DNA of 14,449 bases from positions 1-14,449 of the forward strand of contig JABDJE010000273.1 of NCBI GenBank assembly GCA_013002625.1. The letters are read 5' to 3'. The first letter of the stretch is position 1. Each line of letters opens with the position of its first letter. Made by a program: the position numbers and the translations under genes. Below are positions 7,460 through 13,138 of the stretch, one piece after another. The DNA comes from Saprospiraceae bacterium (GTDB taxonomy: Bacteria; Bacteroidota; Bacteroidia; Chitinophagales; Saprospiraceae). The notes below the pieces were generated by a model. That model had not been told where the DNA came from and did no database searches. It worked only from the letters and a program-made list of their open reading frames with translations.

Positions 7460-8575
7460 ATGCCTAAAAAGAAAATGATTCGATCAAGAGCTCCCGGTAG
7501 AATTAACATTATTGGAGAGCACACAGACTACAATAATGGATTTGTATTTCCGGCAGCCATCTCCCATTATACAGAAGCACTGTTTACACTTAATGATCAT
7601 GATCATATTTGTAAGATATACAGTGAAGTACTTCAGGAAGGCTTCACCTGCGATTTAAGGGAGCTTGGAATTCGACAAAAAACATGGGAAAATTACCTTG
7701 TGGGGGTGATGGGTGTTTTGATAAATCAGGGATATAAATTACGTGGATTCGATTGCGAAATAAAATCCAATGTCCCGATAGGAGGAGGCGTAAGTTCTTC
7801 AGCCGCTTTGGAATGTAGTTTTATTTTTGGTTTAAATGCTCTATTCGATCTAAACTTAACCAGAATAGAAATGGCCAGGATTTGTCAAAAGGCTGATCAT
7901 CAATATGTTGGGGTGATGAGTGGTATAATGGATCAGTTTGCCAGTATGATGGGCAAGGCCGATCATGCTATTCATTTGGATTGTCAGTCGTTGGAGTATA
8001 AGCATCACAAAATCGAACTGGACGATTACAGCTTTTTTCTCATCAACACCAATGTGCATCACGAACTGGCTTCATCAGAATATAATAGGAGGCAAACTGA
8101 ATGCAAGGAAGCTGTTGATACAATAAAATCAAGGTGTAACTCCGTCCAATCATTAAGGGATATCAGCCTGAATATGCTGGAGGAGTTTAAATCTCAAATG
8201 AATTCAATTGCATATAAAAGGGCTTTACACGTTATCAATGAAAATGAGCGTGTTCAATTATCCATTGAAGCTTTAAAAGAGAATGATTTAATTAAACTTG
8301 GACAATTAATGTATGCTTCTCACCACAGTCTATGTACATTATATGAAGTCAGTTGTGATGAGTTGGATTTCCTCGTTGAACAGAGTAAATCCTTCGATTC
8401 TATCCTGGGAGCAAGAATGATGGGCGGTGGTTTTGGAGGATGCGTGTTGTTTCTTCTGAAAGAAGATGACATAGAGGCAGTTGATAAAAACATGAAAGAA
8501 CTGTTTGAAAACCGATTTGGTTACAAGCCTTCACCATTGAAGATTGAAATTGGACAGGGCGCTGTTCTATGTTAA
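7460..8575 (+). CDS. galK: galactokinase
   Basis: The 371-residue GHMP-family kinase phosphorylates galactose at C1 with ATP, the first committed step of the Leloir pathway, in the cytosol. The galactokinase signature is intact near the N-terminus (GRINIIGEHTDYNNGFVFP, residues 13-31), with the catalytic Arg (RIN) and sugar-contacting EHTD. The ATP loop is VPIGGGVSSSAALE (about 104-117); the catalytic Asp is near residue 158 in GIMDQFASMMG; and the third GHMP motif is GARMMGGGFGGCV near 317. The length is close to the typical 380. ATG 7460 is the only start that fits the family N-terminus. No galT, galE or sugar transporter is adjacent, so it appears to be a single-gene unit or to work with genes elsewhere. 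Confidence 0.96.
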   Translation: MPKKKMIRSRAPGRINIIGEHTDYNNGFVFPAAISHYTEALFTLNDHDHICKIYSEVLQEGFTCDLRELGIRQKTWENYLVGVMGVLINQGYKLRGFDCEIKSNVPIGGGVSSSAALECSFIFGLNALFDLNLTRIEMARICQKADHQYVGVMSGIMDQFASMMGKADHAIHLDCQSLEYKHHKIELDDYSFFLINTNVHHELASSEYNRRQTECKEAVDTIKSRCNSVQSLRDISLNMLEEFKSQMNSIAYKRALHVINENERVQLSIEALKENDLIKLGQLMYASHHSLCTLYEVSCDELDFLVEQSKSFDSILGARMMGGGFGGCVLFLLKEDDIEAVDKNMKELFENRFGYKPSPLKIEIGQGAVLC

Positions 8576-8588
8576 TATGCTAACTATA

Positions 8589-8653
8589 GGGGTTTACCCC
8601 ATTGTCGGAAAATGACAATCTGCTTAACTTAGCTTTAATTCTTAAAGAGAATT
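8589..8653. repeat. three consecutive short inverted repeats after galK
   Basis: Three small hairpins follow one another in the 93-base gap: GGGG/CCCC at 8589-8592 and 8597-8600 (loop TTTA); ATTGTC/GACAAT at 8601-8606 and 8614-8619 (7-base loop); and AATTCT/AGAATT at 8637-8642 and 8648-8653 (5-base loop). None is followed by a strong T-run. The first may help end galK transcription, while the latter two lie 16-68 bases before the next start and could be operators. The roles are inferred. Confidence 0.35.
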
Positions 8654-8668
8654 GTTTAATTTAATAGT

Positions 8669-9058
8669 GTGAAAGGTTTAATATATCTTCTTTTGTTTCA
8701 GTTTTCTTTGGGTGCTTGCATTCCAAAGACAGACTTTTCGCAATTATTGAAATTGAATTATCTCATCGAACACTATCAACTACATGTTGAAGAAGCAAGG
8801 TTATTAGGCCAATCTTTTGATGTTTTCGATTTCATTTACATTCACTACATCAACCCGGACGAACATGTTTCTCCAGAAGGTCATGATCATGAAAACCTTC
8901 CATTAAAGAGCATGACTGTCTCTACAGGTTTTATAGCTGAATCTTCACAAGATCTTAACTTCAATATTGATCCAACGTTAATTGAATCAAACTTCAAATA
9001 TGAAGATTTTCAAAGCGTTCTTATAGGCGTCAATATTTTCCATCCTCCGCTCGTTTAA
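8669..9058 (+). CDS. small exported His-containing protein, unknown function
   Basis: The 129-residue product begins at GTG 8669 with an apparent signal peptide (MKGLIYLLLFQFSLGAC); the Cys at 17 could be a lipobox (SLGAC) but the context is weak. The next part has regularly placed His and acidic residues: LIEHYQLHVEEA, FDFIYIHYINPDEHV and EGHDHENLPLKS. This pattern (EH..H..EA, then DF...HY, then LP.KS) resembles short uncharacterised Bacteroidota exported proteins that I associate with metal-related loci, but I know no named family. It is 70 bases upstream of the cytochrome operon on the same strand and may be its first gene, possibly helping metal or heme handling. Function is not established. 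Confidence 0.75.
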   Translation: MKGLIYLLLFQFSLGACIPKTDFSQLLKLNYLIEHYQLHVEEARLLGQSFDVFDFIYIHYINPDEHVSPEGHDHENLPLKSMTVSTGFIAESSQDLNFNIDPTLIESNFKYEDFQSVLIGVNIFHPPLV

Positions 9059-9085
9059 TACATACCTTTCCAATGGTTTAGTATG

Positions 9086-9114
9086 CCCTGTTGTCACGGG
9101 AGCTTATCTTTTTT
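9086..9114 (+). terminator. weak hairpin followed by a T-rich run
   Basis: CCC(T)GT at 9086-9091 can pair with ACGGG at 9096-9100, with one bulged T and a TGTC loop, and a T-rich stretch runs from about 9109 to 9114. The stem is short and imperfect, so termination, if any, would be partial. It lies 15 bases before the cytochrome b start at 9129. Confidence 0.2.
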
Positions 9115-9128
9115 ATCATTCAATCAGT

Positions 9129-9971
9129 ATGTCTAAAACACAACATAATATCTATATATGGACCATGGTCCTGATCGTAATCGCGATAACAGCGTATCTG
9201 GCAATTAATGGCTACAGTTACTATGCATTAGCATTGGAAGAGCGGTTTTATCATCCAAAATATCACTGGTTCAAACCTTCGGGCTTATTTGGTCAGGGCC
9301 TTGGAGTTATTGGGACACTGTTGATATTTTGCGGGGTTAGCATGTACATTCTTGCGAAGCGCTATGGTTTTCTGGAAAGATTTATTCGATTAAAGTACTT
9401 GCTTGAATTTCACATATTCCTTTGCACACTCGGTCCTATTCTAATTCTTTTTCATACCACTTTTAAATTTGGAGGTATTGTGTCAATTGCTTTCTGGAGC
9501 ATGGTTGCTGTAGTACTAAGCGGTGTAATTGGACGCTTCATTTATATTCAGATTCCAAGGACAATTGAAGGTCGTGAATTAAACCTTGCAGAGGTTCAGA
9601 ATGAACAAGAGATGCTGAATGCACAGATAGTTAATGAAGTTGATGCTAATTCTGCAGTCTTCGAAATGTATAATGAAATCAAGTCAGATACCTTTAAAGG
9701 GTTGAGCGGATGGATTAAAAAAATTAGGCGTTTGAGGGCATTCAACCAACTGCTTAAAAGAAACAATTATTCTAAATCTCAGTCAGGTGAATTAACGACA
9801 AGTCTCAATAAGGAAATATTATTAAGTATACGAATTCAAAGGCTGGAATTCATGCAAAAATTATTCAGATACTGGCATGTAGCCCACATGCCATTTGCCT
9901 TGATCATGCTCATAATTGTAATTATTCACATAGCCGTTACAGTCACTCTGGGTTACAAATGGATCTTTTAA
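9129..9971 (+). CDS. membrane cytochrome b-like protein, probable diheme
   Basis: The 280-residue protein has membrane segments at about 9-28, 54-76, 90-112, 117-140 and 253-276, and a charged, helical soluble insert at about 145-245. Two helices each carry a pair of His 14 residues apart: His95/His109 (LEFHIF...ILFHTT) and His253/His267 (VAHMPF...IIHIAV), with His250 near by. This is the ligand arrangement of a four-helix diheme cytochrome b, placing one heme on each side of the membrane. SGVIGRFIYIQIPR followed by an EGREL segment is a conserved feature of this cytochrome-like family as I remember it. The iron-sulfur flavoprotein gene starts 3 bases after the stop, which implies a shared complex carrying electrons across the inner membrane. 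Heme ligation is inferred from spacing. Confidence 0.82.
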   Translation: MSKTQHNIYIWTMVLIVIAITAYLAINGYSYYALALEERFYHPKYHWFKPSGLFGQGLGVIGTLLIFCGVSMYILAKRYGFLERFIRLKYLLEFHIFLCTLGPILILFHTTFKFGGIVSIAFWSMVAVVLSGVIGRFIYIQIPRTIEGRELNLAEVQNEQEMLNAQIVNEVDANSAVFEMYNEIKSDTFKGLSGWIKKIRRLRAFNQLLKRNNYSKSQSGELTTSLNKEILLSIRIQRLEFMQKLFRYWHVAHMPFALIMLIIVIIHIAVTVTLGYKWIF

Positions 9972-9974
9972 AAA

Positions 9975-11300
9975 ATGATGATTGAACAGATAGTTATATA
10001 CGGAATTACTTTTTTATTGTGTGCAGTGGTGATATGGCTATATCTAAGGCAACAGTCGAAGGTAAGTGAAAAGACAAGTGCAAAGATCGCCATCGCAAAG
10101 GAAGAGGGGCGTTATGAACCTATTTCCTTGCATCCGTATATCGACCTGAATACATGTATAGGCAGTGGAGCTTGTGTCAGGGCGTGTCCCGAGAAGGATA
10201 TATTGGGTTTGGTAAATGGGCGTGCATCAGTTATAAATGCCAGCAGTTGCATTGGACATGGAGCTTGCTTCCATGCATGTCCAGTAGAGGCTATTTCGTT
10301 AAGAATTGGTACGGAAAAAAGAGGTGTTGAATTGCCTCATGTCAATCACAATTTCGAAACCAATGTTCCAGGGATCTTTATAGCCGGAGAATTGGGCGGA
10401 ATGGGACTGATAAAGAACAGTGTTGAGCAGGGGAGACAAGCTATGGGTAATATTGTTCAATCTTGTGAGCCAGATGCCAGAGATTATGACGTGATAATAA
10501 TTGGGGCAGGACCGGCTGGAATATCTGCAAGCCTTGAAGCTAAAAAGTCAGGGTTGAAATGTATAACACTTGAGCAAGACACACTCGGAGGCACTGTGTA
10601 TTCATTCCCAAGAAGTAAAATTGTAATGACTGCTCCGATGGACTTGCCATTATATGGTGAGGTGAAATTGTTCGATACATCCAAAGATGAATTACTTAAA
10701 ATATGGCATGAAGCAATTTCAAAGAATGACTTAAAAATATTTGAAAAGAAAAAAGTAGAAAGTATAGAATTCAAGGGTGATAATCATTTTATCGTAAATA
10801 CTGCACAAGGTGATTCCTACAACACATCAAATGTTTTAATTGCCATCGGTAGGAGAGGGACACCAAGAAAGCTTGGAATCGAAGGCGAAAGTCTGCCTAA
10901 AGTATCATACAGACTTTTGGAACCGGAGAATATTACGGGGAAAGATATTATTGTAGTTGGAGGGGGCGATTCTGCTATTGAATCTGCACTCCTTTTATGT
11001 GATAATAATAATGTGACCCTTTCTTACAGGAAAGATGCCTTTGCACGATTGAAGCCTAAAAACAGAGAACGGATATCACAAGCTGATTCAGAGCATAAAA
11101 TAAACGTGGTATTCAATTCCAATTTATTAAAAGTCGAGGAGGATAATATTGAGTTGAAAATAGGTGAGGATGAAATAAAGACCATTAAAAATGACCTGGT
11201 TTATATTTTCATTGGTGGTGAATTGCCGACAAAGTTTTTGCAAAATGCTGGTATCGAAATTTCAAAGCGGTTCGGCTATATTGTTAAAAAACACGCCTAG
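9975..11300 (+). CDS. membrane-anchored iron-sulfur flavoprotein, NAD(P)H-type, apparently circularly permuted
   Basis: The 441-residue protein starts with one membrane helix (about 5-24) followed by RQQSK, so the rest should be cytosolic. A two-cluster ferredoxin domain follows: CIGSGACVRACPE (Cys61, 67, 71) and CIGHGACFHACPVEAIS (Cys92, 98, 102). Each lacks the usual second Cys, replaced by Ser64 or His95. Next comes NVPGIFIAGELGGMG...EQGRQAMGNI (131-160), which matches the closing FAD-binding segment of thioredoxin-reductase-like enzymes, then the FAD motif GAGPAG (177-182) and the NAD(P) motif GGGDSA (329-334). The protein ends at FGYIVKKHA, where that closing segment would normally follow. 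No redox-active CxxC is present. Likely role: moving electrons between NAD(P)H and the cytochrome b encoded just upstream. Direction is unknown. Starts ATG 9975 or 9978. Confidence 0.88.
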   Translation: MMIEQIVIYGITFLLCAVVIWLYLRQQSKVSEKTSAKIAIAKEEGRYEPISLHPYIDLNTCIGSGACVRACPEKDILGLVNGRASVINASSCIGHGACFHACPVEAISLRIGTEKRGVELPHVNHNFETNVPGIFIAGELGGMGLIKNSVEQGRQAMGNIVQSCEPDARDYDVIIIGAGPAGISASLEAKKSGLKCITLEQDTLGGTVYSFPRSKIVMTAPMDLPLYGEVKLFDTSKDELLKIWHEAISKNDLKIFEKKKVESIEFKGDNHFIVNTAQGDSYNTSNVLIAIGRRGTPRKLGIEGESLPKVSYRLLEPENITGKDIIVVGGGDSAIESALLLCDNNNVTLSYRKDAFARLKPKNRERISQADSEHKINVVFNSNLLKVEEDNIELKIGEDEIKTIKNDLVYIFIGGELPTKFLQNAGIEISKRFGYIVKKHA

Positions 11301-11302
11301 GA

Positions 11303-13138
11303 TTGAGAAGAGGATTTATAACATATAAAATTTTAATCATAGCAATAATTAGTAACATACCGCTTGTTGGACAATTGTCACCTGGGCCTTTGGCTGAGCC
11401 CCACAGCCATTTGGAAGGCATGTCTAATTGTACGCAATGTCATGATATTGGCAACAAAGTGCCGAATACAAAATGTCTCGAATGTCATGATGAAATCAAC
11501 AGCTTATTGAAATTGAATCGAGGGCTGCATGCTCATAGTTCTGTAAAAGGCAATGCTTGCGCTTCATGCCATAATGATCATCATGGCAAGCGGTTTGAAA
11601 TGATCAGATTTGATGAAGACAATTTTGATCATACTACTGCTGGCTATGATCTGGAAGGGGCACATTCAAGCCTGGATTGTAGGGCTTGTCACCAATCGGA
11701 TAATATTTCCAATCAGGAATTGAAAAAACGAGAGAATACATACTTAGGATTAGATCAGGCGTGTCTTTCATGTCATAATGACTTTCACCAAGGCACATTA
11801 CAGAATGATTGCACAGCTTGTCATGGTATGGAAGCCTGGCGGCCTGCAGATTATTTCAACCATGATGATGCGGCTTATGCCTTAAAAGGTGCACATCAGG
11901 ATGTGTCTTGTGTTGAATGCCACGCTATACAAATCAAAGATGGGCAAGAGTACCAAGAGTTTGTAGGCTTGGTTTTCAATGACTGTGTAGCTTGTCATGC
12001 GGACCCTCATTCAGATAGGTTGCCGGGCACCTGCACACAATGCCACACTGAGGCAGGATTTGACAATACATCCCGATTGAAGTATTTCAACCATAATCTC
12101 ACAAAATTTGAACTAAAAGGAGCCCACAATAAGCTTTCATGCTATGAATGTCATTCCAGAGTTGCCGATCCGCTCCAGGTCTTTCAGGATAAAATGGGTA
12201 TTTCGCAGGGGAACTGCATAGCTTGTCATGATGATGTACACGACGGGAAATTTGGTACATCTTGTACGGATTGCCACACAGAGGAAAGTTTCTTTTCATT
12301 AAAGGATATGAGTTTATTTAACCACAGCCTCACTAACTTTCCACTGGAAGGTTTACACAGTGATTTAGATTGCGCATCCTGTCATAAAGAAAGATATTCA
12401 GATCCTATCCCGCATAATGATTGCAAAGATTGCCATCAGGATTACCACGAAGGTGTATTCATTAAAGCCGACCCATCGAGTGATTGTAATAATTGTCATA
12501 ATGTACAAGAGCATTTTTCTTTTACGAGTTATGGCTTTGAGGAGCATCAGAATGCAGCATTTACTTTGGATGGTGCACATATGGCAACACCATGTTTTGC
12601 CTGTCATATGCAAGAGGATAAATGGGTGTTCCGAGAAATTGGACAAAATTGTAATGATTGTCATTCTGATATTCACGAAGGATATATTGATGCGCAATAC
12701 TATCCCGATGATGATTGCACAAGTTGTCATTCCACCGAGACATGGGGAACGGTCGACTTTGATCATACTTTAACTGAATGGTCGTTAAATGGGCAACATG
12801 CCTTAACCGATTGTCGATCCTGTCACTTCGATGAGAGAGAGAACGGGGATTATATACAAGAGTTTGAAGGATTGAATACAAACTGCTCGTCTTGTCATGA
12901 TAATATTCATGGGAGTCAATTTGAGCTTGATGGTATTACGGATTGTACACGCTGTCATCACAGTAATAACTGGAGGCCTGATCTATTTAATCACGATAAC
13001 ACTAAATTTAAGTTAGAAGGAAAACATGTGGAAGTAGCATGCTCTGAATGTCATACAAATACAATTTTAATTAACGATAACATAAGAACAGATTTCAATA
13101 TTGAAAAATTTGAATGCATAGACTGTCATTTGCAATAA
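11303..13138 (+). CDS. 23-heme periplasmic c-type cytochrome
   Basis: The 611-residue protein starts at TTG 11303, 2 bases after the flavoprotein stop, with a signal peptide (TYKILIIAIISNIPLVGQ). I count 23 CxxCH heme motifs, from CTQCH (residue 43) to CIDCH (605), about one heme per 27 residues. Most of it is built from seven modules at a period of 73-77 residues. Each opens with F[DN]H, continues F.L.G.H....C..CH, and in most is followed by C..CH.D.H.G and C..CH with W. The extra His are probable sixth ligands, giving bis-His low-potential hemes. It belongs to the broad cytochrome c3-like multiheme group. It is predicted to be periplasmic or surface-exposed, and to accept electrons from or donate them to the membrane cytochrome b. 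No outer-membrane barrel gene is visible in this window. Confidence 0.93.
   Translation: MRRGFITYKILIIAIISNIPLVGQLSPGPLAEPHSHLEGMSNCTQCHDIGNKVPNTKCLECHDEINSLLKLNRGLHAHSSVKGNACASCHNDHHGKRFEMIRFDEDNFDHTTAGYDLEGAHSSLDCRACHQSDNISNQELKKRENTYLGLDQACLSCHNDFHQGTLQNDCTACHGMEAWRPADYFNHDDAAYALKGAHQDVSCVECHAIQIKDGQEYQEFVGLVFNDCVACHADPHSDRLPGTCTQCHTEAGFDNTSRLKYFNHNLTKFELKGAHNKLSCYECHSRVADPLQVFQDKMGISQGNCIACHDDVHDGKFGTSCTDCHTEESFFSLKDMSLFNHSLTNFPLEGLHSDLDCASCHKERYSDPIPHNDCKDCHQDYHEGVFIKADPSSDCNNCHNVQEHFSFTSYGFEEHQNAAFTLDGAHMATPCFACHMQEDKWVFREIGQNCNDCHSDIHEGYIDAQYYPDDDCTSCHSTETWGTVDFDHTLTEWSLNGQHALTDCRSCHFDERENGDYIQEFEGLNTNCSSCHDNIHGSQFELDGITDCTRCHHSNNWRPDLFNHDNTKFKLEGKHVEVACSECHTNTILINDNIRTDFNIEKFECIDCHLQ
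11624..13054 (+). repeat. seven ~77-residue heme modules in the first cytochrome
   Basis: Module starts (F[DN]H or FEEH) fall at codons for residues 108, 185, 262, 339, 412, 486 and 562, that is at 11624, 11855, 12086, 12317, 12536, 12758 and 12986. The intervals are 231, 231, 231, 219, 222 and 228 bases. The repeats are conserved in protein pattern but diverged in DNA, which points to old tandem duplication. The last module is shortened and carries one terminal heme motif (CIDCH). Confidence 0.85.

Noticed and set aside
10484..10774. 96-codon minus-strand frame inside the flavoprotein gene
   Set aside because: It is antisense to the FAD and linker region of a well-supported gene and shows no domain.
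12398..12881. Overlapping open frames on both strands within the 23-heme cytochrome
   Set aside because: They are shadows of the repetitive heme-coding sequence; their translations are rich in Ile and Met with no domain.
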